A DNA stretch of 64,000 nucleotides, from the NCBI RefSeq assembly GCF_907165205.1, contig NC_058189.1, positions 69,587,815-69,651,814 on the forward strand, in the 5' to 3' direction. Source of the DNA: Coccinella septempunctata. Its lineage: Eukaryota > Arthropoda > Insecta > Coleoptera > Coccinellidae. The notes under the pieces were generated by a model. It was not told where the DNA came from. It searched no databases and saw only the letters and a list, made by a program, of their open reading frames with translations. Below are positions 44,111 through 55,133 of the stretch, piece by piece; position 1 is the first letter of the stretch, and each line of letters starts with the position of its first letter. The position numbers and the translations under genes are program-made.

Positions 44111-45285
44111 ATCTGTTCTCATTTTATGTGTGCGAGTGTGTTGGCTATCTCGTTTTCTTTGATTCCAGAGTGACCCAGACTAAAAAAACCCTGTTCTTCT
44201 TTCCCATGTTGTTGAGTTTAATGGGAGGTGGAAGAACAGAAAAATTACACTTTGGAAGACAGCACCTGGTGGAAAAACCCTTCTGGCAAGTGAGCAAGAT
44301 TTCAAACATAAATTCCAATATTGACGAAAAGTGATTTCTTGTTGAAATAAGCATTGAGCTAACACGCAATAGTTATTTTCCCACTCTGCGAGTGGGGATC
44401 AATTTTTCCAGAAACATCCATCCCGCATCTCTGGAATGGACCTCATATACAGACTGATAACGAATACGTCAATCCATAGGGGAGTCCCAACTTGTTTCGA
44501 CGAATAAATCATGCATTTCCCTAATTCTCTCCAGTGACGTATGAATAATCGGGCGTCGCACCAGAGGCTTGCCACGTCCGCGGTATATATAGCTGACAGG
44601 AATTCTGGGACAAATATTTCAGCATCACATGCAGGCCTGGATAAGCTGGTTTTGATTCATCTACATATTTACGTGACGCCAACGCTACTACGAACACGAT
44701 AAGGATTTATTCATTGGGGAACATTTTGCGCCAGTCTAAGACGTGGAAAGTGGCCATAAATTAGCTGTGGGGCAGGAAAATGCAGGCTTTATCAGCCTGT
44801 TAGAATGGATCCTGGAAGAGGGGTATTCTGAGGAAACATGGGAGAGGAAGGAGATCGGCTCTAATAGAGTAACACTGTCGGTTGGGGGTCGTATGTATTC
44901 CAGTCAGCAGATTCCGCGAAAAATATGTATCCTCTCTGAATTGCTCCACTGGTTTTTGGCGATTTACGAAATCGTATTATATGTCGCTTTATTTATATCT
45001 TTTTTTATGAAATTGAATGAATTATTCAACAAGATTAGGAGAAGGAACCGCTACTATTATTTATCTTTCAATAAACAACAAAATGTCGTTAGTGAATACG
45101 TTTCATCCTAGTTCCGTGGCAACGTTACCAACTCAAGTTGATTCTAGGTTCGCTACACATGGAAACTATCCTCTTTGTAACCAATTCTACAGAGAAATAA
45201 ATTTGCAAATTCTTCAGTGGTGGGTAAAAACGAAATTCAACGTTGATGTAACGTTATTTACATCCTATTGATTAAACGTTGAGGG
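44111..45285. other. no recognisable gene
   Basis: Low-copy. A 122-codon frame (44743-45111) has a hydrophobic C-terminal half but no motif. At 44580-44590 GGTATATATAG resembles a TATA box, with a CAGCATC about 30 bp downstream, but this lacks a clear initiator. Confidence 0.3.
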
Positions 45286-45386
45286 GACACGTTAAGGATT
45301 TTTTCAGTTGAGGAAAGAGATAATGGTCGGATGGAGCCAAATCTAGTGAATAAGGAGGTTGGTCTAGTAATTCAAACAATTTTTTG
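45286..45386 (-). pseudogene. mariner transposase C-terminal fragment
   Basis: Minus strand encodes FELLDQPPYSLDLAPSDHYL then FPQLKKSL, the region around the third catalytic aspartate of the mariner family seen elsewhere in the window. It ends abruptly at the first unit of the tandem array. Confidence 0.82.
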
Positions 45387-46771
45387 CTCTCAGATGCTAA
45401 ACCAACCTGAAACGTGGATAACCTATCCTCTAAGCGAAAAACCCCACCCAAAAAAAAACCATTCATCTCTCACGAACAAAACCTAACTACCCCCACACTA
45501 ATGTAATGATATTTTGCTTTCTTCATTGGGTGACATGAGGATAACCCAGCACCTAGTCCCTTTGTAAAACTCTCAGATGCTAAACCAACCCGAAACGTGG
45601 ATAACCTATCCTCTAAGCGAAAAACCCCACCCAAAAAAAACCCATTCATCTCTCACGAACAAAACCTAACTACCCCCATACTAATGTAATGATATTTTGC
45701 TTTCTTCATTGGGTGACATGAGGATAACCCAGCACCTAGTCCCTTTGTAAAACTCTCAGATGATAAACCAACCCGAAACGTGGATAACCTATCCTCTAAG
45801 CGAAAAACCCCACCCAAAAAAAACCCATTCATCTCTCACGAACAAAACCTAACTACCCCCATACTAATGTAATGATATTTTGCTTTCTTCATTGGGTGAC
45901 ATGAGGATAACCCAGCACCTAGTCCCTTTGTAAAACTCTCAGATGCTAAACCAACCCGAAACGTGGATAACCTATCCTCTAAGCGAAAAACCCCACCCAA
46001 AAAAAACCCATTCATCTCTCACGAACAAAACCTAACTACCCCCATACTAATGTAATGATATTTTGCTTTCTTCATTGGGTGACATGAGGATAACCCAGCA
46101 CCTAGTCGCTTTGTAAAACTCTCAGATGATAAACCAACCCGAAACGTGGATAACCTATCCTCTAAGCGAAAAACCCCACCCAAAAAAAACCCATTCATCT
46201 CTCACGAACAAAACCTAACTACCCCCATACTAATGTAATGATATTTTGCTTTCTTCATTGGGTGACATGAGGATAACCCAGCACCTAGTCCCTTTGTGAA
46301 ACTCTCAGATGCTAAACCAACCCGAAACGTGGATAACCTATCCTCTAAGCGAAAAACCCCACCCAAAAAAAACCATTCATCTCTCACGAACAAAACCTAA
46401 CTACCCCCATACTAATGTAATGATATTTTGCTTTCTTCATTGGGTGACATGAGGATAACCCAGCACCTAGTCCCTTTGTGAAACTCTCAGATGCTAAACC
46501 CGAAACGTGGATAACCTATCCTCTAAGCGAAAAACCCCACCCAAAAAAAAACCATTCATCTCTCACGAACAAAACCTAACTACCCCCATACTAATGTAAT
46601 GATATTTTGCTTTCTTCATCGGGTGACATGAGGATAACCCAGCACCTAATCCCTTTGTGAAACTCTCAGATGCTAAACCAACCCGAAACTTGGATAACCT
46701 ATCCTCTAAGCGAAAAACCCCACCCAAAAAACCCCCATTCATCTCTCACGAACAAAACCTAACTACCCCCA
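45387..46771 (+). repeat. 183-bp tandem repeat array, about 7.6 units
   Basis: Units start at CTCTCAGATG: 45387, 45570, 45753, 45936, 46119, 46302, 46484 and 46663. Spacing is 183 bp five times, then 182 and 179. Each unit contains ACGTGGATAACCTATCC, AAAACCCCACCC, TCATCTCTCACGAAC, CTAATGTAATGATATTTTGC and GTGACATGAGGATAACCC. Units are nearly identical: GATG-CTA versus GATG-ATA alternates in units 2-6, and TTTGTAAAA changes to TTTGTGAAA from unit 6. High identity suggests recent expansion or homogenisation. The last unit breaks off at about 46771. Confidence 0.97.
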
Positions 46772-47437
46772 TTCCTTCTGATCGCCCTGGCCGACTCAAA
46801 TAAATGAAATTCTTTCGCTCCTGATGACTTCATCCAGAACACAAGAGGAATGGCAACGTAAGCAGGGAAATGAAATATCTACTCATTCTTATATTCCCCC
46901 CGGTTCACGACCTGACGAATACAGATTAAAGACCATTACTTGTATCAGATCGTGCGTGACCCGTGACCCGCGAAAACGAAACCAACCTTGGGGCAATTCC
47001 AACGAAGAAAGGTCTGTCGGGCCGATACAAAAAAGGATCTCTTGAGGGGTGTTGTGGGAGTGTGTCCCTTCTCTCGGGAGGGTGATCCTAGGTTAAGATG
47101 GATTGTTCAATGTGCGGATGACGTTTGCGGGAATCGAACAATGATAAAAGTCGAGCCTTGGAATTTAATTTGGTGTTACAGTGGTCAGTGGACAGTGTTT
47201 CGATTTCACTGGGGCTTTTAGATGTTATGTTTTGCTTCTAAACTTCCAAGTTTCTTGTGGAGTTGTAGTTTTCAAGAGGGGGTTGCATTGCATCGCGACT
47301 TTGAGATCTATTGTGCCCCTATCAGAGACGTTGACTACAGCTCGCAATCCAGTTCCAGAGTATCTGGGATGGCTGCATTCTGCATTCGTCTGTGTGTGTT
47401 TTATTATTAGCTGCTTCCTAAAGCAAAAATGCCCTGT
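46772..47437. other. no recognisable gene
   Basis: Low-copy sequence right of the array. Frames of 118 codons (47181-47537), 77 and 73 on plus and 86 on minus overlap and show no motif. The longest runs into the mariner fragment. Confidence 0.35.
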
Positions 47438-47998
47438 ATATGGCGACACTCTGGTTCTCCAAGACCTAAAAAGTTTCGTGTCCAAAATTCTGGTGGAAAA
47501 GTTCTTGCTTCAGTTTTCTGGGGTTGCCATGGAATAATCATGATTGATTTTTTGAATAAGGGTAGAACAATAACCGAAGATTACTATTCGATATTACTGA
47601 CCACTCTACGGGAAAAAAAATAAAGAGAAAGCTGTCCGAAGGTGTTTTGTTTTTGCAGAACAACGCCCCTGCACACAAATCTCATGTTGCCATGCAAAAA
47701 ATTCGTGATTTAGGGTTTGAATTACTAGAAAACCCCCCTATTCACCAGATTTGACTCCATCCGACTATCATCTCTTTCCTCAACTGAAAAAAGGTTTAAA
47801 AGGTCGTAAATTTTCTTCTAACCAGCAGGTAATTAAAGCTGTTGAGGTCTGGTTTACAGAGCAAGAAGATTTTTTTGAAAGGTCTAGAGACGTTGCAATT
47901 TCGCTGTAATAAATGTATCCAATAAAGAGTAGAATATGTTGAGTAATAAAATATTTTGACATTTGAATTTTGTTTGGTTCTATAGTAGGCTAAGAATA
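47438..47998 (+). pseudogene. mariner element, 3' half (copy M4)
   Basis: Begins inside the catalytic domain (WRHSGSPRPKKFRVQ) and continues VLASVFWGCHGIIMIDFLNK, GRTIT, FLQNNAPAHKSHVAMQ (here the second catalytic D is N), FE-LENPPIHQI and the right terminus TTGGTTCTATAGTAGGCTAAG near 47995. A frameshift lies near 47620. Confidence 0.87.
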
Positions 47999-48369
47999 TT
48001 TCAATATATCCCCATATTCTTGTGTCAACGTTCCCAAGGAATATTTGAGTATGCCACTTCCTAGGAAGATTCCGCCATTGAGTTACCCTGCTTGAGTACT
48101 TCCATGTTAGTTTTGTAGTTTAATTCGTTAACAGAATGAGTGGATAAGTTTTATTGAAGGATATTTTATCTTTGAATTGAATTGTTTTTTTTTCTCTCGA
48201 AATCATTTCTGAAACAGGAAATATTGATATAATAAAAGGAGACTAGGGCGAAAAATAATAGAGTTTTGTTCAAATTTTTCTGATGAATTTTTGTTTTTTC
48301 AACACGAAAAGGCAAAGCATATTTGAGTAATCAATCAACACGTAGTATATCATTTCATGGATTCCTCTA
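47999..48369. other. no recognisable gene
   Basis: AT-rich spacer between a mariner 3' half and a MITE. Nothing recognisable. Confidence 0.4.
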
Positions 48370-49048
48370 TACTTGGTGAGTCTTTGACTCGTACAAATAA
48401 TTTAACAGTAGATTCTTGAGGTCAAAAGAAACACTTTTTTCCTATACCATTTTTTTCCGATTCGTCCCTGAAAAAAAAAGGTATAATTTCAAATTTTCAT
48501 ATTGAGCTGTGCCAGACCTGGAAAAATAAAATAACCTTCAGAATAACTAGCTTAATCTGTGACACGACACATCTGTGGATCTTTTAAACAGAGTTGTATT
48601 TAGTCAAAGTTTTTTCAAATTTCACAGATACTTCTTAATTTTTGAACATCAAATTACTCGAAAACGGCGCATTATATGAGAAAATATGAAGAATACTTTT
48701 ATAACGTTCAAATATTCAATAGATATCGTCTAATTTAGTTTCAAGTGTTGGGATCCTTGAATTTTTGGCATTTTTATGGTACATAATGTTCATAATGAGA
48801 AAACTGGAAGATGTGGGTGATTGAAAAAGATTCACCAAAGAAATGAAAAACTATATTTTTAAATTAATTTCTGTCGATAAAACCGTTCATGAGATAGAAC
48901 TGAAAATAAAATTTTTTTATGGTTTTTCAACTGCCCGTATCTTCTAAACCGAGCCGATACGGAAAAAATAGTAAAAAAAAAAACTATTTCTTTCGATCTC
49001 AAGAATCCACAGTTGAAATATTTGTACGAGTCAAACACTCACCCTGTA
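48370..49048. mobile_element. MITE family D, copy 6 (most complete)
   Basis: Starts TACTTGGTGAGTCTTTGAC and ends GTACGAGTCAAACACTCACC-CTGTA. Arms of about 90-100 bp are inverted repeats (AACAGTAGATTCTTGAGGTC faces GATCTCAAGAATCCACAGTT). The inner blocks GACACATCTGTGGATC and AAAACTGGAAGATGTGGGTG are shared with copies 1-5. It is non-coding, 679 bp. Confidence 0.9.
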
Positions 49049-49821
49049 TAGTTTCAGCGCCTGAGAAGTATCACCACATCAAACAAATCGTCATTTCTGA
49101 AATTGTTAGGGCAGTTGAACCTGCTTTATAGAGCACTCTCTAATCTCAACCAATCCTCATACATCCTCGATTTAAATTCGAACTTTCCGAAATTGCACAG
49201 TTAATGAAAAGGAATAGGCCTCGCAATACCAGACCTAATTCTCAGGGGGAGAACCACTCCTGCAGGATTCTCTCGATCCCAGTTCGGGCAGAAGAAATGA
49301 CCGCTGACAATGACAAATTCAGCAGGTGGCCAAGCGGTAAAGCTGCAGCTGAAAGATATTGCAGAGGCCGAAAATTAATGGAAGTCATCTTCTGTTACGA
49401 CTCAACGTAGCGGCGTCCATTCGCATTCACGAAGAGCCGGCGGAGATTTCAGTGGGATCACATGTGACACATTCGGGAGGATCTTCGATATGGGATTAGG
49501 GGTGGACGAACTCTTTTGGATAGATGGAGTGACGAGAGGGGTCGGGTTGTCGTTCATCTTTGGATCCCTCTTCTCTTCCTGTAGGAGGTTTGTAGAAAAA
49601 GTTTCTTATCTATGGAATTCGAAATGTGTTTGTTTGCACTTCCTTGGAGTGCTTGAAGTCACATATCGTGAGTTCTCGATTTGATTAAGAACGAAACACG
49701 GCTTATAATCCCGAAACCATTGAATGGATTTTGCTCATTAACGAACTCCACTGGCATATTCGTACCCCCAAGTCTCCAGCTCTGTCTACTTGGCAAAGTC
49801 ATATCGATAAAATATACTACA
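49049..49821. other. no recognisable gene
   Basis: Low-copy, with slightly raised GC near 49200-49480. Frames of 62-70 codons without motifs. Confidence 0.35.
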
Positions 49822-50350
49822 GGGTTTTCAAATAAGAGGTGTCATTTCGATATTAAAGAAACGAGTATTTTTTAAAAGAAATCAATGGATGTTCATTGCA
49901 TCGTAATGAGGAAGGTTTGCCATTAAAAATAAAACAGCTAAATGGCGTCCACGGCTACGTTTGCAGCACCATATCCTTTTCATGACCAATTCGCACATGC
50001 GCGGCTGTATGTCCTCGATAACTTCACAAATGTAATCTTCAAGGTCTTGAATCGATTGTGGAGCATTGGCAATCTAAAGGTGTTAAATCACAAGATCTAC
50101 GTGGCCAATTGTGATCACCTCTTCGAGGAAAAATACGGTAAGGAAACTTTTCTTGAAAAATTGCGATGGTTTCGTTACTTGTGTGGCACGTAGCAGCTTC
50201 TTGTTGGAAAAAGACGTCGTCCACATCAGTACCTTCCAATTATGGCCATAAAGAGTCATTACTTATAGATCGGTAGCAAAACCATCGAACGTTGAGCCAA
50301 TCATCTTCGATTCTGGAACTCTTTTTGAAACAGTCATAGCTGCAATGCAA
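49822..50350 (-). pseudogene. Tc1/mariner-superfamily transposase, C-terminal part, split by a LINE
   Basis: Minus strand: VDDVFFQQEAATCHTSNETI (the QQ-(D/E) block with the catalytic D changed to E), FPYRIFPRRGDHNWPRRSCD, LTPLD, and further on a degraded VIEDIQPHMCE block. The outer end near 49822 reads ACAGGGTTTTCAAATAAGAG, which resembles the terminal repeat of this transposon group. The N-terminal part lies beyond the LINE at 51255-51600. Frameshifts are present. Confidence 0.82.
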
Positions 50351-50359
50351 TAAGTTTCG

Positions 50360-51254
50360 TTAATCGTTTGGATGAAAAGTCATCCACGTGGTTTACTGAT
50401 GGATCAAAATCAGAAAGGGACACCGGCATTGGCGTATATGGACCTAAACTGAGGATCTCTAAAGCCCTGGGAAGCGAACCCTCTATTTTACAGACCAAGA
50501 CACAGGCTCTTCACGTATGCGCTCAGGAGTGTCTCAAAATGAACCTCAAAGGGGCGCATATGTACTCGTATATCACCTCGGGCAGACAGGACAAACTGAG
50601 GTACCTGGATTCACATTGTCAAGGATCTCAGCTAACATGGGAGTACCGTAATTCCATAAAGCAACTGGCCGGAGGCAATAAAGTGACTCCATTATGGGTA
50701 CCTGGGCACTGTGGTGCTGAAGGAAATGAAAAAGCCGATGAACTTGCAGAAAGAGCATCAAGGTTAACACCTGCTGGACCTGAGCCTCTTTCTGTGGGCT
50801 TGGAAGACAGCAATATTAGGCAGCAGTCCAACAATGGGAGAATAACCCTCTGGAGAAACACTCCTGGACTTACTCTGTCAAAGAAATTCTTGATGATTTC
50901 ACCGACCAACACCAAAAAACTGCTAAAACTGTCAAGAGCTGAGCTTCGGGTGATAGTGGGACTGTTGACGGGGCACTGTCAGTACAAATATCATTTGTAC
51001 TGTATGGGTAAGTCAGCAGATGATATTTGTAGGCTCTGTGGATCTGAATCAGAAACAACTGAACACATGGTATGCAAGTGTCCAGAGCTGGCTGACCTAA
51101 GAACCATCAATATAGGGACACCGGTCCTAGATACTCACGAGGTAATGGCCCCTAAGGATCAACACCATTGACGACCTCCTTGGGTTCCTATGAATGAGTA
51201 GGGTAGAGAACAAAAGATCTACATGGTCGCAATTCCCGAAAGGCTAATCGAGCC
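50360..51254 (+). pseudogene. RNase-H LINE (X), copy 2: RNase H domain and zinc finger
   Basis: A long frame (50368-51171, 267 codons) covers the C-terminal part of an I/R1-type ORF2. RNase H: STWFTDGSK holds the first catalytic D. The expected E is K (QTKTQAL) and the second D is G (ITSGRQ in place of a SDSQ-type motif), while WVPGHCGAEGNEKADELAER keeps the last D, so the nuclease would be inactive. Then LWRNTPGLTLSKKF, RVIVGLLTGHCQYKYHLY and a CCHC finger CRLCGSESETTEHMVCKC. The 3' flank matches copy 1 to about 51254. Both ends lie inside an older transposase gene on the other strand. Confidence 0.88.
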
Positions 51255-51600
51255 TTAACAGTTGCACCAGCATCATTTGCGAAAAAGTAAGGTCCAATTA
51301 CACCGCCAGTCCAAAAACCGCACCAAACAGTGATAGAGAGACTCTTCAACAATCGTTCTTGGATTCTCCGAGCCACAAATGCGACAATCCTGCTTATTAA
51401 CGTCGCCTCCGAGGTGAAAATGGGCTTCATCACTGCAGATGATCTTTCGATGAAAATCCGGATCATTTTAATGATGAAGATATGACGTTGCTGATGATCT
51501 ACCGGCTTGAGTTCTTGTGTTAACTGAACATAACGATGTAATATCGTTTGTGGAATGTCTAATTCCAAAGATCGACCAACCTAATGTCAATCAGTCCCTG
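51255..51600 (-). pseudogene. Tc1/mariner-superfamily transposase, middle part, split by a LINE
   Basis: Minus strand, with frame changes: GIPQT-LHRYV-LTQELKPVD, DFHRKIICSDEAHFHLGGDV (first catalytic D in SDEAHF), NKQDCRI, SENPRTIVEESL, VWCGFWTGGVIGPYFF then NDAGATV. The protein continues at 50350 after the inserted LINE. The DNA-binding N-terminus is not seen. Confidence 0.85.
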
Positions 51601-52454
51601 GTTTTATATGTCAATTACAGACGAAAAAATGTACAATGGCGACAAAAAGCTTCGAGATTTATCGAATAAAATCCTCATCATCGTCTCAAATCGTTCGGCA
51701 CGTATCATGAGATGAATGTCCCCGCATTATCAGGCATTATACGACATCAATGGAAACTTCACCGCCCTGTGGTCACGTCACTGGCAGCAAACAGTCCATT
51801 ACGAACGGCTTCCTTGAAATTCGCATTTGGAGACGGCGTCGCGTCCTTTTCAGCATTTCAGGCATTTCGCCGTTTTGCGGAATGCCGACCTCGCCAGGCA
51901 TCTTATGCACCGGCTAACACCAACCCCTATAACGTTTCACCCTTCTGCATTTCTAATTTACGGACCGGAGAAGAATGTAGGCCATGAGGAATGAAGTTTC
52001 GGCGGCACTCGTGAATTATTTATGTTGCGTTTTGCCCGGAATCATCAGTCTTTCACGCGGTTCTGAACTTGAGTGTATTGTTTGTTGTGCTGCACCGAAC
52101 AAAAAATTTTCATAACTCTGGTTATTATATTCTTCGAAGTTCTCCGTCTGAAATATTCCGGAGTAGCGGAATGGGGAATCTAGTTGTTGGGTCGCGTTGA
52201 ATTCAAATGACGGACGACGTGCTGAGAGGGATGCAAATTTAGCGCATTTTTTTTCAGAATCCGCTCTTAGTTTTGTGGAGTTTGTGGGTTTCGAACACAC
52301 GCTTATGAGTCGATGCTTTTCGTTCAGCATGTGGGATCAATCTTCGATTTCTCGGTAACGAGTATTTACTCAATAGTTGAAGTCGTCCTTTGGAAACAGT
52401 ACTTTGGGAAAAAACTTTTAGTGGAAAATTTCGAAAAAATAGGTTAACTTTGAG
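51601..52454. other. low-copy sequence; no gene recognised
   Basis: GC is raised from 51700 to 52010, where a 91-codon frame (51712-51987) is open without a motif. On minus a 104-codon frame (52016-52330) and a 94-codon frame (52254-52538) overlap in different phases. Confidence 0.3.
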
Positions 52455-53052
52455 AAGCTGTGGCAGCCAGGCAAGAGGAACTGAACATAAGCTGATTTTT
52501 TGGTGATAGATTGGTTCTTTGCGAATAGAAAAAACCACACTTCATTCATCCACAACAAACAGTATATATTTTATGATTTTTTCCGCGTAGGTCCAAAATT
52601 TCCGATTTTCTACGGACTATAACTAAAAAAAAAATCCTTTCAGCAAAATTCTGCTTGCATATTCGTAATCTACGCCCTCTTTTTAGTGAATACTCCAATT
52701 TTGGTGTAAATCGGAGAGATCGAAAATTTTTCTAATTTTCCATACATATGTATGGAAAAATTGCGATATTTCGAAAAATATTTTTTTTCTCCGATCTGAA
52801 CCAAATTTATACTGTACACTAATTCGAGGGCGTAGAAAACGAATATGCAAAGAGATATTTTTTTTTAAATTTTTTTTTCAAGTTATGGTCGATGAAAAAT
52901 CGAAAATTTTTTAACCTTTGCTGAAAAAATCATGAAACCTAATCTGCTCATCGTTGATGAATAAAAACTAGTTTTTTCCATTCGCAAACAATCAATCTAC
53001 AACCACAAAATCAGCTTATGTCCAGCTCCTTTTTTCTGGCTGCTACAGCTTC
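52455..53052. mobile_element. foldback MITE family C, copy 2
   Basis: The ends AGCTGTGGCAGCCAGGCAAG and the inverse of AGCTGTAGCAGCCAG delimit it, followed by the shared blocks ACATAAGCTGATTTT and AGATTG. The two halves are inverted copies (GTAATCTACGCCCTC and GAGGGCGTAG, CCATACATATGTATGG at the centre). Very AT-rich and non-coding. Aligns with copy 1 at 18930-19517. Confidence 0.87.
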
Positions 53053-53624
53053 TCAAATTCGTCCAATTTTTTCGAAATTACCTATTTTTTCGAAAATTTG
53101 ATTTATTTCCCAAAATACTGATCCTACCAAAAATCCAATTGCATATTCGTGATCTACAACCTCGAATCAGTAAAATGACCCGAATCGATATAGCTAAAAG
53201 AATAAATTTTGTTCGGATTATCGTTCAGTTCATAGATACGATGTCCGATGACATGATGATCCGAGAATGCTTCTGGTTTCTTTTATCCTACACTTGACTG
53301 TTATGACTGTCATTATAAATGTCATTCTAGACAAGTAAACTATCAAAAAACTCACTTGTGAGTTATGGATTATAACTCAAGTTAACTTCAAATTAAAGGA
53401 AAACGCTAACGGTTTATTCAAATTTGAAGTCATGGTAAAATTAGTTGGTTCATTGGAATCAAACGCCAAAGAACATATCGTTACAGTTGCTGGTAGTGTT
53501 GGAAAACGCGGACGCACTACAACCTTGTAATTTTTCTGCAATTTCTATTTTGTTGTTGACCGATTCTTCTAAGTATCCTTCTGCTTCGGTCGAGGACTTC
53601 CATCCTCCGTGACTCACACTCGTT
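53053..53624. other. no recognisable gene
   Basis: AT-rich, low-copy. No frame above 60 codons. Nothing recognisable. Confidence 0.4.
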
Positions 53625-53935
53625 TCGTACTAGATGACGCTCTAGTTCTACTCGATAATACTCAGAACCAGAATCCACTGCTAGTATTTAATTAGGGTTC
53701 CCAATTCCAAGCTTTTTTCATCGCAGAAAGAGTTGTCTTGCTCTGACAAGGTCAGATGAGACCGAAACCGTGGTCAGCATCTACTCTTATTCGGTGGAAC
53801 GTTCTCTGTTTAGTTGCCATGACGATGGCCAATTGGCTAGTTCCATTTGGATCATAACACTAGTTCTTGGAATTAGCGGGTGGTATGCATCTGAAGTAAT
53901 TCTTATTATTGATTCATTGCCTCCAGTTTAGACGT
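53625..53935 (+). repeat. dispersed repeat R, copy 3
   Basis: Begins near TACTAGATGACGCTC, then CTGCTAGTATTTAATTAGGG, TTGCTCTGACAAGGTCAGAT, GAGACCGAAACCGTGGTCAG, CATGACGATGGCCAATTGGC and GATCATAACAC. Past 53890 the TCATTGCCTCCAGTTTAGAC block is the inverse of the sequence just before copy 2 (30597-30640), which suggests a rearrangement or an inverted edge. Confidence 0.7.
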
Positions 53936-54559
53936 CATCATTATTTCATCGTTGACCGTAATCTTTAAGCTGTAGGAAGAATGTACCTACATATCTCGCA
54001 GTATTAGGGAATGGGTTCAAAAGACCACTAGGTCTGGACTTTATTCATAGCTATAATAACAATATTAATTGGTATACCGAATACCTACGCACCAAGCTAT
54101 TACAAGTAGAGAATTCAACTGCCTCTGTTTATACATGTCGGAATTCTGGATTCCAATTAAATGCAGGGGAGGCGGATGACCCAATTTTTATGCAGAAACG
54201 TCGGGGCGGAACGATGAGTGTAATTCCGTAGTTCTGGAATCGATGGCAGTCGGGACACGGATCCAATTCGAAATTCCGGAAACTAGAAAAACAAACAGAA
54301 TTAAGCGCGTCCGACTCGGCGATCCGTAGTCGGATCGAAGGTTGGTCCAGTTGTCGAGCGGATATCGAGAGCGTTTTTCGAAAATGAAATTGTACAATTT
54401 CTGCGCCCAAATCGAATTTGTTCATGAAGATGGTCTTAGTTTAATCGAGCAATGAGTCCTGGTGGGTTTTTCTCTTCGGATAATGTATTTTTCACCTCCA
54501 TCGGGATATAGTCTCCTTGTACTTACTGCAAATGCTGCATGATGATTCACCGCCAAAGA
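53936..54559. other. low-copy sequence; no gene recognised
   Basis: A GC-richer stretch at 54120-54420 has two overlapping minus frames (98 and 69 codons) without motifs. Otherwise AT-rich. Confidence 0.3.
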
Positions 54560-55100
54560 CTTTTTTTCTAAGATTACAGTAATAACGCTTCTTTACGGAA
54601 GCGAAAGCTGGACGCCCTACAGGCGACACATTGAATAGCTTGAACAAACGAAACAACGTCAACTAAGACAAATAATGCACATCAGATGGTTCCACAAAAT
54701 TTCAAATGTCTTGCAGCGCGCGAGTTGAATAACAATTGAGACTCAAGTAACGAGAGCCCGACTCATATGGAGAGGCTACATTCTGAGGATGGAAGACACA
54801 AGACTAACCAAAATAGCTCTGTATGGCGAATTCACAGAGGGAGCTCGGAAACCAGGAGGCCAGTATAAGCGGTTCAAGGATATACTGCATCAATCCCTAA
54901 AATCATAACTGGGAACAACTAGCATTAGACAGATCACAGTGGAGGTCTTTGGTCCACAGTTATAATGGAGACTCGAGAAGAATACAGGGGCGGCCAGATC
55001 TGGTTGGTGACTATCCATGCCCGGAGTGTGGAAGGATCTGTAGGTCACGGTTGAGTCTCTTTAGTCACTGGAGGGAACACAGTCGCAAGTAATCCTAAGG
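54560..55100 (+). pseudogene. LINE family L, 3' end (copy 2)
   Basis: Plus-strand coding remnants in several frames: LYGSESWTPYRRHI (54595-54635), LEQTKQRQLRQIMHIRWFHK, then a deletion, MEDTRLTKIALYGEFTEGAR, KPGGQYKRFKD, and after a gap WRSLVHSYNGDSRR. The sequence ends in a C2H2-like finger: YPCPECGRICRSRLSLFSH then WREHSRK and stop near 55090. It is the same family as the minus-strand copies at 11931-12452 and 62206-62880. Confidence 0.85.
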
Positions 55101-55133
55101 AATTATTTGTTTTTACGAAAAAAAAAATCCAAA

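Noticed and set aside
44580..44625. TATA box plus initiator as a promoter
   Set aside because: TATATATA is followed by CAGCATC, which does not fit the arthropod initiator, and no gene follows.
44743..45111. 122-codon plus frame with hydrophobic tail
   Set aside because: No motif or splice support. The hydrophobic part is simply T-rich sequence.
45387..46771. CRISPR array
   Set aside because: The whole 183-bp unit is repeated with no variable spacers, in a eukaryotic context. It is a tandem repeat.
47181..47537. 118-codon plus frame as a gene
   Set aside because: Its end overlaps a mariner fragment in another frame, and it has no motif.
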